This document shows, piece by piece, positions 54,930 to 64,000 of a stretch of 64,000 nt of DNA; position 1 is the stretch's first letter; the number at the start of each line of letters is the position of its first letter. The notes beneath the pieces are model-generated. The model saw only the letters and a program-made list of their open reading frames with translations, had not been told where the DNA came from and did not search any database. The DNA comes from an uncultured Gammaproteobacteria bacterium. GTDB lineage: Bacteria > Pseudomonadota > Gammaproteobacteria > Eutrophobiales > Eutrophobiaceae. Made by a program: the position numbers and the translations under genes. The stretch spans positions 1,240,001-1,304,000 of the forward strand of contig OY282354.1 of the NCBI GenBank assembly GCA_958295485.1. The letters run 5' to 3'.

Positions 54930-56018
54930 ATGCAGCGTAGACCGGTGATGATTATGGCGGGAGGAACCGGCGGCCACGTTTATCCCGCCCTGGCGGTTGC
55001 TGATTATTTTCAGTCGAAAGGCGTTCCCCTGTTTTGGCTTGGCACCTCGCGGGGACTTGAATTCCGGGTGGTGCCTGAAAAGGGCATAGAACTGTTGACC
55101 ATCAAGGTGAGCGGGGTACGCGGCAAAGGAATTTTCAACTTGTTGCTTGCGCCTGTAAAGATATTTATCGCCATATTGCATGCGACTTATATTTGTTTAC
55201 GGCGCCGGCCGGCGGTAGCGCTCGGCATGGGAGGGTTCGCAAGTGGCCCCGGCGGGATTGCCGCATGGTTGTTACGTATTCCGTTATTAATTCATGAGCA
55301 AAACAGGGTTGCCGGCGCCACCAACAGGATCCTGGCCCGGTTCGCCGTAAAGGTCATGCAGGGCTTTCCGAATACGTTTGAACCCGCTGATAAAGTAGTG
55401 ACTACGGGCAATCCCGTACGCAAGGAAATTCTGGATTTATCCGGGCCAAAAACCCGGAGGATTAATAAGGTTGCAAATGGACTAAACGTGCTGGTGCTTG
55501 GTGGAAGCCAGGGAGCGAAGAAACTGAATCACGTCGTGCCCCTGGGTTTGAAGCGGCTGAAGCAAAAATTCAGGATAGATGTCCGACATCAATGCGGGCA
55601 GAAGAATTTTAATGATACGGAACAGCGCTATAAGAGCCTGGATTTTGATACGGTAAAAATTGAACCGTTTATTTCCGATATGGCTGGGGCCTATGGCTGG
55701 GCCGATGTCGTGATCTGCCGCGCCGGCGCCCTCACCATAGCAGAGTTGTGCGCCGCGGAACTGGCGTCGATATTGATCCCGTTTCCGTACGCCGTAGATG
55801 ATCATCAAACGGAAAATGCCCGTTACCTGAGTGAGCGGGGCGCGGCGATATTGCTTCCCGAAAACGAATTAACGGAGGAAAAAATCGCAACCCTGTTATT
55901 CGAACTTTGCACGCTGAAAGGTAATTTGCTCAACATGGCAGAGAGCATAGGGAAGTTGGCTCATCCGGCCGCGGCGGAAGCAGTTGGCCGGCTCTGCCTG
56001 GGAGAAGCCCGTGCCTGA
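54930..56018 (+). CDS. murG: UDP-GlcNAc transferase MurG
   Basis: A 362-aa GT28 enzyme that converts lipid I to lipid II. Motifs: MAGGTGGHVYPALAVA, GMGGFASGPGG, HEQNRVAGATNR and CRAGALTIAELCA. ATG 54930 (after ggggggcagg) is preferred; GTG 54915 adds five residues. Confidence 0.96.
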   Translation: MQRRPVMIMAGGTGGHVYPALAVADYFQSKGVPLFWLGTSRGLEFRVVPEKGIELLTIKVSGVRGKGIFNLLLAPVKIFIAILHATYICLRRRPAVALGMGGFASGPGGIAAWLLRIPLLIHEQNRVAGATNRILARFAVKVMQGFPNTFEPADKVVTTGNPVRKEILDLSGPKTRRINKVANGLNVLVLGGSQGAKKLNHVVPLGLKRLKQKFRIDVRHQCGQKNFNDTEQRYKSLDFDTVKIEPFISDMAGAYGWADVVICRAGALTIAELCAAELASILIPFPYAVDDHQTENARYLSERGAAILLPENELTEEKIATLLFELCTLKGNLLNMAESIGKLAHPAAAEAVGRLCLGEARA

Positions 56019-57441
56019 AGGGTATGACAAGATGAGGAATAGCCACATCCATTTTGTTGGTATCGGCGGCGCGGGAATGAGTGGCATTGCCGAGGTCCTG
56101 TACAACCTGGGTTACGAAGTATCAGGCACGGATCTCAAGCAAAGCAATACCACCGAGCGACTTGAATCCCTGGGCGTCAATATCAGCTTCGGGCACCACG
56201 AAAGACATGTGAACGGCAGTGACATCGTGGTTTATTCCAGCGCCATTCCTGCTGATAACCCGGAGCTTTTATCAGCGAGACATAAGCGCATCCCGGTTGT
56301 CCCCCGCGCGCAAATGTTGTCCGACCTGATGCGGTTCAGGCCGGGAATTGCAGTTACCGGGACCCATGGGAAGACGACGACGACAAGCCTGGTTGCGAGT
56401 TTGCTGGCGGAAGGAGGTCTTGACCCGACTTACGTGATCGGCGGGCGGCTGAATATCACCGGCTCACACGCCAGGCTGGGCAAAGGAAAATACCTGGTGG
56501 CCGAGGCGGATGAAAGCGACGCGTCTTTCTTGCGCCTGCAACCCGTGTATGCGGTTTTAACCAATATCGATGCCGACCACCTGGAAAATTGCGGCGGCAG
56601 TTACGATGCGTTGAAAAATAATTTTGTCGATTTCCTGTATCGCCTGCCTTTTGATGGTTTAGCCGTGATGTGTAGTGATGACACAGGTGTAAAGAGTATT
56701 TTAACGCAGGTCAATAAACCCTGTGTCACCTATGGCATTGACTCGGACGCAGACTATAAGGCAGGTTCGATTGAATTTGCCGGCTCATTTACCCATTTCA
56801 CCATAGCGCGACGTAATCGGGATAATTGGTTGAGGGTTAAAGTAAACCTGCCGGGACGACATAACGTTCTCAATGCGCTGGCGGCGGTGGCGATAGCAAC
56901 CGAGCTGGGTGTGTCAGAGCAGGCGATTAAAGATGGCTTGTCGAATTTTCAAGGCATAGCCCGCCGCAGCTCAGTCCTGGGTAATATTCAAATCGATGCT
57001 AAGACCTTGTTGCTCATAGATGATTATGCCCACCATCCGAGCGAGATAGCTGCACAGATCAATGCGGTCGCCACCGGTTGGCCCGACAGGAAAATAATCA
57101 CTGTGTTTGAGCCACACAGGTTTACCCGGACGCGGGATCTTTTTGAAGAATTCTGCCAAGCGCTTTCAGGATCGGACGTGCTGATCCTGATGGATGTTTA
57201 TCCGGCCGGCGAGCAGCCGATTCCGGGGGCTGACAGCCGGGCGCTGGGCAGGGGACTCAGGGTAAGAGGCAAGGTTGAGCCTGTTCTTGTCAGGGACAGG
57301 CAGGATTTGTTGACGGTTCTCAAAAACGTCTCGGAACAAAATGACATTTTGTTACTGCTGGGCGCAGGTGATATCGGGACACTTGGGAACCAATTATTCG
57401 AAGCCTATGGCAAAAAGAGGCCGGGCGGGGACGGGTTTTAA
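56011..57441 (+). CDS. murC: UDP-MurNAc:L-alanine ligase MurC
   Basis: A 476-aa ligase adding the first stem residue. HIHFVGIGGAGMSGIAEVL at the start, ATP motif VTGTHGKTTTTSL, and C-terminal YAHHPSEI. GTG 56011 has a good ribosome site (gggagaag) and overlaps murG by 8 bp; ATG 56032 (MRNSHIHF) is the alternative. Confidence 0.95.
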   Translation: MPEGYDKMRNSHIHFVGIGGAGMSGIAEVLYNLGYEVSGTDLKQSNTTERLESLGVNISFGHHERHVNGSDIVVYSSAIPADNPELLSARHKRIPVVPRAQMLSDLMRFRPGIAVTGTHGKTTTTSLVASLLAEGGLDPTYVIGGRLNITGSHARLGKGKYLVAEADESDASFLRLQPVYAVLTNIDADHLENCGGSYDALKNNFVDFLYRLPFDGLAVMCSDDTGVKSILTQVNKPCVTYGIDSDADYKAGSIEFAGSFTHFTIARRNRDNWLRVKVNLPGRHNVLNALAAVAIATELGVSEQAIKDGLSNFQGIARRSSVLGNIQIDAKTLLLIDDYAHHPSEIAAQINAVATGWPDRKIITVFEPHRFTRTRDLFEEFCQALSGSDVLILMDVYPAGEQPIPGADSRALGRGLRVRGKVEPVLVRDRQDLLTVLKNVSEQNDILLLLGAGDIGTLGNQLFEAYGKKRPGGDGF

Positions 57442-57452
57442 ACCTGGCCCTG

Positions 57453-58367
57453 TTGAATAACGTGGACATATACAACTCCAATCCCAGGTTGCGCGGCAGC
57501 TTGAAAGCAAACGAGGAGATGTCGAAACATACTTCATGGAAAGTCGGCGGCGCGGCGGATCGGTTTTATATTCCCCATGACGCGGATGATTTGACGGTTT
57601 TCCTGTCGACGTTGGCAGAAGATGAGCCTGTCACCTGGATTGGTTTGGGCAGTAACGTACTTGTACGCGATGCCGGCATCAGGGGCACGGTCATTTCTCT
57701 TAACGGGATGAAAGAAATGCTCAAGTTGCTTTCAGACACGACAGCGCTAACGGGTTCCGGTGTGGCGTGCGCAAAGGTCGCCCGGTTCAGCGCCCGGTCC
57801 GGTTTGACCGGTGGGGAATTTCTGGCGGGCATACCGGGTTCAATCGGCGGCGCGCTGGCCATGAACGCGGGCGCATTCGGCGTCGAAATATGGGAGATTG
57901 TAGAGCAGGTGGAAACAATCACGCGCAAGGGCGAGCACGTCAAGAGAACGGCGGCCGATTTCAACGTCGGCTACCGGCACGTCGATTTGCCGGGGGACGA
58001 ATGGTTTATCAGCGCCATCATCCGGTTTGAAAAAGACCACAAGGGTCAAGCTCAAAATCGCATCAAGGAGTTGTTGGCGACAAGAGCCGCGACCCAGCCA
58101 ACGGGTCAGTTCAGCTGTGGTTCCGTGTTCAAGAATCCGGATGATGATTTTGCCGCTCGCCTGATACAGGAGTGTGGTTTAAAAGGTTTTGCCGTTGGCA
58201 ATGCGCATGTATCTGAAAAACATGCGAACTTCATCATCAACAACGGCAAGGCGAATGCTGAAGACATTGAGACTTTAATTTTACACATACAGAAAACCGT
58301 TGCGGATAATTTCAGCATCGAATTGATTCCTGAAGTAAAAATCCTGGGTGAAGCGACGCGGCATTGA
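57453..58367 (+). CDS. murB: UDP-N-acetylenolpyruvoylglucosamine reductase MurB
   Basis: A 304-aa FAD enzyme that reduces the enolpyruvyl product of MurA to UDP-MurNAc. N-terminal HTSWKVGGAADRF, FAD motif GLGSNVLVRD, GIPGSIGGALAMNAGAFG, and catalytic NVGYRH and CGSVFKNP. No ATG is available upstream of the conserved region: TTG 57453 or GTG 57462. Confidence 0.93.
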   Translation: MNNVDIYNSNPRLRGSLKANEEMSKHTSWKVGGAADRFYIPHDADDLTVFLSTLAEDEPVTWIGLGSNVLVRDAGIRGTVISLNGMKEMLKLLSDTTALTGSGVACAKVARFSARSGLTGGEFLAGIPGSIGGALAMNAGAFGVEIWEIVEQVETITRKGEHVKRTAADFNVGYRHVDLPGDEWFISAIIRFEKDHKGQAQNRIKELLATRAATQPTGQFSCGSVFKNPDDDFAARLIQECGLKGFAVGNAHVSEKHANFIINNGKANAEDIETLILHIQKTVADNFSIELIPEVKILGEATRH

Positions 58368-58372
58368 GCATT

Positions 58373-59347
58373 ATGAATGACAGTTCAAAAAACAGGTGGG
58401 CAGACTGTTATGGCAAGGTCGCTGTTTTGTCAGGCGGCGCTTCGGCTGAAAGGCATATATCTTTGAAAACCGGCGCGGCAATCCATGCCGCGCTACGCCG
58501 AATGGGGATTAATGCGCACAAGATTGACGTGGATAAAAAAGTGATTGCCCAGCTTATTGAAGGCGGGTTCGACCGCGCGTTTGTAGCGCTCCATGGGCGC
58601 GGCGGTGAAGACGGCGTCATACAGGGCGCCCTGGAGACCTTGAATATTCCCTACACGGGAAGCCGGGTATTGGGTTCGGCCTTATCCATGGACAAGGTCA
58701 GGTGTAAATGGATATGGCAACGCCATGGATTGCCTACGCCAAAATTCAAAGAGATTAGTTCCGAGGCGGATTTGGAAACAATACGGGATGAGTTTGAATT
58801 TCCGGTCATGATCAAGCCCGTACATGAAGGCTCCAGTTACGGCATTTGCAAGGTCACTTCTCAAGATGATCTGAAAGAAGCGTGGGTCACTGCCGGCAAG
58901 TACGATGATTGCGTCATGTGTGAGCAATGGATAACGGGCGGTGATTATACCGTGTCCATCCTGAACGACGTTGCCCTTCCCGTTATCAAGATAGAAACAG
59001 ACCGCGATTTTTATAACTACCAGGCAAAGTACGTGGATGATGACACCAGGTATATTTGCCCCTGTGGCCTGCCGGAAAACCATGAAAAAAGCATGGGTGA
59101 AATTGCAATTCAGGCGTTCGATTCAATAGACGCAAGTGGTTGGGGCAGGGTCGATATTATGGTGGATGAATCCGGCCGACCCTACGTGATCGATGTCAAC
59201 ACGATCCCAGGCATGACCACCCGCAGTTTAGTGCCCATGGCCGCAAGGCAGGCGGGAATTGATTTCGACAGCCTGGTGTTGCAAATATTGGATACGAGTA
59301 TGCCGGCGAGAAACAATATTGCTCCGGGCAAGGTGGTTATGGCATGA
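58373..59347 (+). CDS. ddlB: D-alanine-D-alanine ligase
   Basis: A 324-aa ATP-grasp enzyme. AVLSGGASAERHISLKTG, FVALHGRGGEDGVIQG, KPVHEGSSYGI and the metal-binding VIDVNTIPGMTTRSLVP are all present. ATG 58373 is chosen over an upstream TTG. Its stop overlaps ftsQ (ATGA). Confidence 0.95.
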   Translation: MNDSSKNRWADCYGKVAVLSGGASAERHISLKTGAAIHAALRRMGINAHKIDVDKKVIAQLIEGGFDRAFVALHGRGGEDGVIQGALETLNIPYTGSRVLGSALSMDKVRCKWIWQRHGLPTPKFKEISSEADLETIRDEFEFPVMIKPVHEGSSYGICKVTSQDDLKEAWVTAGKYDDCVMCEQWITGGDYTVSILNDVALPVIKIETDRDFYNYQAKYVDDDTRYICPCGLPENHEKSMGEIAIQAFDSIDASGWGRVDIMVDESGRPYVIDVNTIPGMTTRSLVPMAARQAGIDFDSLVLQILDTSMPARNNIAPGKVVMA

Positions 59348-60123
59348 AACAGCCGCCTGTACAAACCGGCGTGGATATCGAAATGAAGCCTGGCGCCGAT
59401 TTTACCTTCGATTATAAATACCTGGTTGGAACCCTGATGATAGCCATATTGTTTTCACTCGCGGTATTTTTCTGGTTGAAAATTTCCCGGCCCGAAGCCC
59501 TGCCAATCAAACACGTGCGCGTTGAAGGCGATTTCATACACCTGTCTCCGGGCGAATTAAAAGAAAGCGCCGCAAATATAATCCGGGGCGGTTTTTTTAA
59601 TGTAAACGTGGACAATGTAAAACATGGGATAACCACCCAGGAAGCGTGGGTAAATAAAGTCGCTGTCAGGCGGGTATGGCCGGACCGCCTGATAGTTTAT
59701 ATAACAGAACATGAACCTGTCGCTGAATGGGGTGATGAAGCCCTGATTAACAGCGAAGCGGAAGTTTTCTCTCCGCCGCCGGATTCCTTCCCGGCGGGAT
59801 TGCCGGTCCTTAAAGGGCCGCCTGACAGCCACAGGATGGTGTTAGAGAAATATGAATTAATAAAATCAAGACTGTCCCGGCAAAACCTGGGAATTGCCAC
59901 GCTGACGTTGACGGAAAGACGAACCTGGCAATTCAAGTTGGTAAATGGTCCGGTTGTCATGTTGGGAAAGAAAAACGTGGATGAAAAATTAAATCGATTT
60001 TCAAAATTCGTACTGTCACAACGTTCCATAAATCTGTTTCAGACAATATCGATTGATATGAGGTACGCGAACGGGTTTGCAATTAAATGGACGGAGAAGC
60101 CTGAAACCATTGTAACCGGGTGA
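59344..60123 (+). CDS. ftsQ: Cell division protein FtsQ
   Basis: A 259-aa bitopic protein. Cytoplasmic start, membrane helix (about 24-43), POTRA domain (IKHVRVEGDFIHLSPGEL) and beta domain with VRRVWPDRLIVYITEHEPVAEW. Links FtsLB to the division ring. Confidence 0.94.
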   Translation: MKQPPVQTGVDIEMKPGADFTFDYKYLVGTLMIAILFSLAVFFWLKISRPEALPIKHVRVEGDFIHLSPGELKESAANIIRGGFFNVNVDNVKHGITTQEAWVNKVAVRRVWPDRLIVYITEHEPVAEWGDEALINSEAEVFSPPPDSFPAGLPVLKGPPDSHRMVLEKYELIKSRLSRQNLGIATLTLTERRTWQFKLVNGPVVMLGKKNVDEKLNRFSKFVLSQRSINLFQTISIDMRYANGFAIKWTEKPETIVTG

Positions 60124-60129
60124 GAGAAC

Positions 60130-61365
60130 ATGACAAAAAAAGCAGATAAGAATTTAATTGTTGGATTGGATATCGGAACCTCCAAGGTCGTGGCGATTGT
60201 CGCCGAAGTATCCTCGGAAAATGAGATTGAAATTATCGGCTTGGGGTCAAGTCAGTCACGCGGATTAAAGAGGGGCGTGGTTGTTAATATCGAGTCGACG
60301 ATTCAGACGGTCCGACGCGCGGTGGAAGAAGCCGAGTTAATGGCAGGTTGTGAAATACACGCGGTGTACGCGGGAATTGCAGGTAATCACATCCGCAGTT
60401 TCAACTCCCATGGGATTGCGTCGATTCGCGACACTGAAGTAACGGTTGGTGATGTTGAAAGGGTAATTGATGCGGCAAGGGCCGTTAAAATACCAGCGGA
60501 TCAGAAGATATTGCATATCCTTCCGCAGGAGTTTGTCATCGACAGCCAGGAAGGCATTAAAGAACCTGTAGGCATGTCCGGCGTCAGGCTGGAAGCAAAA
60601 GTACATATGGTTACCGGCGCGGTCAGCGCCGCGCAAAATATCGTTAAATGTGTCGGCCGTTGCGGGTTGGAGGTAGACGATCTTATTTTAGAACAACTAG
60701 CGTCAAGTTATTCGGTATTAACCGAAGATGAAAAAGATTTGGGAGTCTGCCTCGTGGACATAGGCGGCGGTACAACCGATATTGCCATTTTCACAGGTGG
60801 CGCAATCAATCATACGGCGGTCATACCGATAGCCGGCGACCAGATCACGAATGACATAGCCATTGCCTTGCGCACTCCTACTCAACGGGCTGAGGATATC
60901 AAGGTGCAATATGCCTGCGCGCTGACGCAATTAGCCAACCCTGAAGAGACAATAGAAGTTCCCGGCGTCGGTGACCGGCCGGCGAGAAGACTGGCCAGGC
61001 AAATACTGGCGGAAGTTGTCGAGCCGCGTTATGAAGAATTATTTACCCTGGTGGAATCTGAATTGAGACACAGTGGTTATAAAGATTTGATTGGCGCCGG
61101 CATAGTGCTGACAGGAGGGAGTTCGAAGATGGAAGGCGTTATTGAGTTGGCTGAAGAAATTTTTCATATGCCGGTCAGGATAGGGGCGCCACAGTTTGTC
61201 AGTGGTCTCGCTGATATTGTTAAAAATCCGATTTATTCCACCGGCGTAGGCTTGTTGTTATTTGGCAATCGTCAATTACAGGACGCATTCCCCGGGAAGC
61301 ATGTCAACACAGGTTTTCATAGTGCTTGGGACCGAATGAAAAGTTGGTTCCAGGGTAACTTCTAA
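60130..61365 (+). CDS. ftsA: Cell division protein FtsA
   Basis: A 411-aa actin-like ATPase that tethers FtsZ to the membrane. GLDIGTSKVVAIVAE (phosphate 1), CLVDIGGGTTDIAIF (phosphate 2), and a C-terminal amphipathic membrane helix (WDRMKSWFQGNF). 6 bp after ftsQ. Confidence 0.97.
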   Translation: MTKKADKNLIVGLDIGTSKVVAIVAEVSSENEIEIIGLGSSQSRGLKRGVVVNIESTIQTVRRAVEEAELMAGCEIHAVYAGIAGNHIRSFNSHGIASIRDTEVTVGDVERVIDAARAVKIPADQKILHILPQEFVIDSQEGIKEPVGMSGVRLEAKVHMVTGAVSAAQNIVKCVGRCGLEVDDLILEQLASSYSVLTEDEKDLGVCLVDIGGGTTDIAIFTGGAINHTAVIPIAGDQITNDIAIALRTPTQRAEDIKVQYACALTQLANPEETIEVPGVGDRPARRLARQILAEVVEPRYEELFTLVESELRHSGYKDLIGAGIVLTGGSSKMEGVIELAEEIFHMPVRIGAPQFVSGLADIVKNPIYSTGVGLLLFGNRQLQDAFPGKHVNTGFHSAWDRMKSWFQGNF

Positions 61366-61400
61366 TATCTCTTTCTCAAAAAAATCAGGAGGTCGGACTA

Positions 61401-62549
61401 ATGTTTGAACTGGTTAATGTCGCTAATCAAGCGGCTGTTATTAAAGTAATCGGCGTTGGCGGAGGCGGTGGCAATGCTGTTGAGAATATGCTGAAAGCCA
61501 ATATCAAAGGGGTTGAATTCATCTCTGCCAATACGGATGCCCAGGCCTTGAAGGAATTGGAGGGTTCAGCTGTGCGCACTACCTTACAGCTGGGGCATAA
61601 TATCACCCAGGGGTTGGGAGCCGGCGCTGACCCGGACATAGGGCGCCAATCGGCATTGGATGACCGGGATCAAATCATGGATGTATTAGATGGTTCGGAT
61701 ATGCTGTTTATCGCCGCGGGAATGGGCGGCGGCACGGGGACCGGCGCGGCGCCCATTGTCGCGCAGGTAGCAAAAGAAATGGGAATCCTGACCGTGGCCA
61801 TCGTCACCAGGCCCTTCTCTTTTGAAGGTGAAAAGCGGGCGCAAATTGCAGATGGGGGTATCCGCGATTTAGGCCAGTTTGTTGATTCATTGATTACCGT
61901 TCCAAACGACAAATTATTGAGCGTATTGGGCCCGGAGATGAACTTTGTGAATGCCTTCAGCGCGGCGGATGATGTTCTCCTGGGCGCGGTGCAGGGTATT
62001 GCCCAGATAATAACGCGCCGGGGTTTGGTCAATGTCGACTTTGCCGATGTCAAAACCGTGATGGGGGAAATGGGTATGGCCATGATGGGTTCCGGCAAGG
62101 CCCAAGGTGAGGACCGGGCCAGGGTTGCGGCAGAAGCCGCCATATCCAGCCCACTACTTGAAGATATTAATTTAACCGGAGCCAAAGGTATTTTGGTCAA
62201 TATTACTGCCGGCATGGATTTGACCATAGGGGAATTTGATGAAGTGGGGAATACCATTAAAGGTTTTGCTTCTGAAAGCGCCACTGTGGTCGTCGGCACC
62301 GTTATCGATCCTGAAATGAGTGGTGAAATACAGGTGACTATTGTCGCTACCGGACTTGGCCAGACGACTTTTGTAGATGATACATCAAAGATGAAAGTGC
62401 TGGAGGGTGGGGTTGGCAGCGTGGATTATAAGGAACTTGAACGACCCACGGCAATACGCAATAAAACCGTGAATTCTGACGTGGGTTTCGCCAGGGAGGG
62501 TCCCGATAATCGTGAAATCCCTGCATTTCTGAGACGTCAAGCTGATTAA
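61401..62549 (+). CDS. ftsZ: Cell division protein FtsZ
   Basis: A 382-aa tubulin-like GTPase that forms the Z ring. GTP signature GMGGGTGTGAAP at about 107-118, and T7-loop NVDFADVKTVM. The conserved C-terminal peptide (EIPAFLRRQAD) that binds FtsA and ZipA is intact. Strong ribosome site aggaggtc. Confidence 0.98.
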   Translation: MFELVNVANQAAVIKVIGVGGGGGNAVENMLKANIKGVEFISANTDAQALKELEGSAVRTTLQLGHNITQGLGAGADPDIGRQSALDDRDQIMDVLDGSDMLFIAAGMGGGTGTGAAPIVAQVAKEMGILTVAIVTRPFSFEGEKRAQIADGGIRDLGQFVDSLITVPNDKLLSVLGPEMNFVNAFSAADDVLLGAVQGIAQIITRRGLVNVDFADVKTVMGEMGMAMMGSGKAQGEDRARVAAEAAISSPLLEDINLTGAKGILVNITAGMDLTIGEFDEVGNTIKGFASESATVVVGTVIDPEMSGEIQVTIVATGLGQTTFVDDTSKMKVLEGGVGSVDYKELERPTAIRNKTVNSDVGFAREGPDNREIPAFLRRQAD

Positions 62550-62863
62550 TGAAGACCTCGCGCTCCCCGCTCTCTCCCAAAGCAGGGGGGGTTCAAACCC
62601 TTCCCTGCAAGGGGTGTCGCAAAGACCCCGTATCTGCCACCGACGCTGACCCGTAGGGGCAACTCCCCGTGGTTGCCCTGCCCCGGCGCGCGCCAAGGCG
62701 ACTCAGGGCAGGCACAGGAGCCCGCCCTTGCGGGGCTTTGTCCCTTTTACGACACTCCCCTGTAATCAAGGGGAGGCTGGCGCGCCCCCCTCGAATCCTC
62801 CTTGTCAGGAGAAGTTTTATAACGCCTGCGTTTGTCTCGATGATGTGTTAAAATCGGGCGGCA
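62550..62863. other. ftsZ-lpxC spacer
   Basis: 314 bp, repeat-dominated, with no gene. Holds the 142-bp repeat at 62614-62755 and further CCCCT/AGGGG palindromes up to about 62815. The lpxC promoter must lie in the last 60 bp, but no confident boxes are seen. Confidence 0.65.
62614..62755. repeat. Dispersed intergenic repeat, copy 2, with inverted ends
   Basis: Starts gtgtcgcaaagaccccg and ends cggggctttgtcccttttacgacac in pieces that are inverted relative to each other (gtgtcgYaaa). The core gacccgtaggggcaac...gtggttgccctg matches the copy at 44434. The overall form resembles a miniature inverted-repeat element. Confidence 0.75.
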
Positions 62864-63781
62864 ATGATAAAACAACGTACATTGAAAAACGTCATCCGGG
62901 CGAAGGGCATTGGTCTGCATACGGGTAAAATGGCTTGTCTTGCCCTGTGTCCGGCGCCGGTAAACACAGGCATTATCTTTCGCCGGGTTGATCAGGTCCC
63001 TCCTATACACATCCCCGCATGTACAGACAATGTAGGAATTACCCAATTATCCACCACGCTTGTCAAGGACGGGGTCGGAATTTCCACGGTTGAGCATCTA
63101 TTGTCTGCCTTGGCCGGATTTGGCATTGACAATGCTTATATTGATGTGAATGCCGGCGAGATACCGATTATGGATGGCAGCGCCGGTCCGTTTGTATTTT
63201 TGATCCAGTCGGCAGGGGTGGAAGAACAGGATGAAACAAAGCGCTTTCTCAGGATAAAGAAAGGGTTACGCGTTGAAGATGGAGATAAATGGGCAATGCT
63301 CGAGCCATTTGACGGGTTTAAAATCGGGTTTACTATCCAGTTTGACCACCCGGCTTTTCCAGATAGAGATTGTCGCGCGGAAATTGATTTTTCCACGACG
63401 TCTTTTGTCAAGGAAGTTAGCCGGGCCAGGACCTTCGGCTTTATGAAAGATGTTGAATTTTTAAGGGAAAATAATCTTGTTTTAGGCGGAAGCCTGGATA
63501 ATGCGATTGTTGTTGATGGTGACCAAGTCATCAATGAAGACGGACTGCGCTATCAGGATGAGTGCGTCAAGCATAAGATTTTGGATGTAATAGGTGATTT
63601 ATATCTCCTTGGCTATAGTTTGATTGGTTCATATCAAGGGTATAAATCCGGGCACGATCTTAATAATCGCCTGTTGCGCAAATTAATTGTTACCGATGAT
63701 GCCTGGGAAATCGTCAATTTCAAGGACGAAGCCGCGCCACCGCTTTCTTTCATGCAGCCTCTTGCAGCTGTCGGGTTATAA
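62864..63781 (+). CDS. lpxC: UDP-3-O-acyl-N-acetylglucosamine deacetylase
   Basis: A 305-aa zinc deacetylase, first committed step of lipid A synthesis. Zinc ligands: His in [12 protein letters not shown] (about 77), and His and Asp in [10 protein letters not shown] (about 236-241). [10 protein letters not shown] is also conserved. Last gene of the dcw cluster, followed by a terminator. Confidence 0.97.
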   Translation: MIKQRTLKNVIRAKGIGLHTGKMACLALCPAPVNTGIIFRRVDQVPPIHIPACTDNVGITQLSTTLVKDGVGISTVEHLLSALAGFGIDNAYIDVNAGEIPIMDGSAGPFVFLIQSAGVEEQDETKRFLRIKKGLRVEDGDKWAMLEPFDGFKIGFTIQFDHPAFPDRDCRAEIDFSTTSFVKEVSRARTFGFMKDVEFLRENNLVLGGSLDNAIVVDGDQVINEDGLRYQDECVKHKILDVIGDLYLLGYSLIGSYQGYKSGHDLNNRLLRKLIVTDDAWEIVNFKDEAAPPLSFMQPLAAVGL

Positions 63782-63788
63782 CTGTAAT

Positions 63789-63812
63789 TGTTGGTATCAG
63801 CCAACATTTTTT
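63789..63812 (+). terminator. Intrinsic terminator after lpxC
   Basis: TGTTGG, loop TATCAG, CCAACA, then six T. Lies 8 bases after the lpxC stop and closes the dcw transcript. Confidence 0.88.
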
Positions 63813-64000
63813 GATATGTTATACAGGGATGAGCGCAAGGCGACATCTGAAATATTGTCGGCTACCTCGCGGATGAAGTTGGCAGTGTGGGGAGATATTT
63901 TTGTTGCGGCGCGAGCGCTTGTGTTTGTGGGGCTGACGGGCATTACCTTTATTCGGATGGTTTGAACGTCCGTCATGTGGCATTTGTTGTTGATGATAGC
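63796..64000 (-). CDS. Possible gene running off the right edge
   Basis: An uninterrupted minus-strand frame from the window edge ends with NISKNVG and a TGA inside the terminator loop. Roughly 67 codons are visible; I recognise no family. A plus-strand frame (63816-63965) with a hydrophobic end overlaps it and is equally unproven. Confidence 0.25.

Overview
The window is a chromosomal segment of a gammaproteobacterium with roughly balanced base composition. The evidence is the gene order: a complete mraZ-to-lpxC division and cell-wall cluster, an rsmI / lpoA-yraN-diaA-dolP block, petABC-sspA-sspB, and mlaC-ibaG-murA-hisGDC. Genus cannot be read from the sequence.

Layout. 1-5.1 kb: a small coiled-coil membrane protein, an orphan Tat-exported molybdenum hydroxylase subunit, and a three-gene Rieske oxygenase operon (unknown 116-aa protein, oxygenase alpha subunit, EthD-like protein). 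5.1-13.6 kb: a DUF4258-type toxin-antitoxin pair, selB, an orphan hicB, the selenocysteine tRNA gene, a DUF1638 gene and a two-gene NAD-linked formate dehydrogenase whose active site uses cysteine, not selenocysteine. 13.7-19.4 kb: yajC-secD-secF, pdxB, a purN-type formyltransferase and a DUF4399 gene. 19.5-27.5 kb: an MMPL exporter, mlaC, ibaG, murA, hisG (short form), hisD, hisC. 27.5-32.5 kb: degS-like protease, petABC (cytochrome bc1), sspA, sspB. 32.5-37.2 kb: dolP, diaA, yraN, lpoA on the minus strand and rsmI on the plus strand.

Between rsmI and rnpB (37.2-44.0 kb) lies an accessory island. It holds a GmrSD-like (DUF262/DUF1524) restriction gene bracketed by a 110-bp direct repeat, an Orc1-like AAA ATPase, a tiny membrane protein, and two tandem lipoproteins with the formylglycine-generating-enzyme (C-type-lectin) fold. 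The C-terminal segments of the two lipoproteins differ in the way expected of diversity-generating-retroelement (DGR) variable regions: amino-acid-changing differences fall mostly at codon positions 1 and 2 with the third base kept, while neighbouring codons differ silently. Hairpins lie just downstream. No reverse transcriptase or template repeat is visible in the window, so these would be orphan or trans-acting targets.

After rnpB and a repeat-rich spacer, 44.75-63.8 kb is the dcw cluster: promoter and MraZ operator, mraZ, rsmH, ftsL, ftsI, murE, murF, mraY, murD, ftsW, murG, murC, murB, ddlB, ftsQ, ftsA, ftsZ, lpxC, closed by a clear intrinsic terminator. Many genes overlap by ATGA, indicating translational coupling.

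Short G/C-rich palindromic repeats of a few families are scattered throughout, mostly between genes, but also inside the reading frames of selB, pdxB, dolP and the DUF1638 gene.
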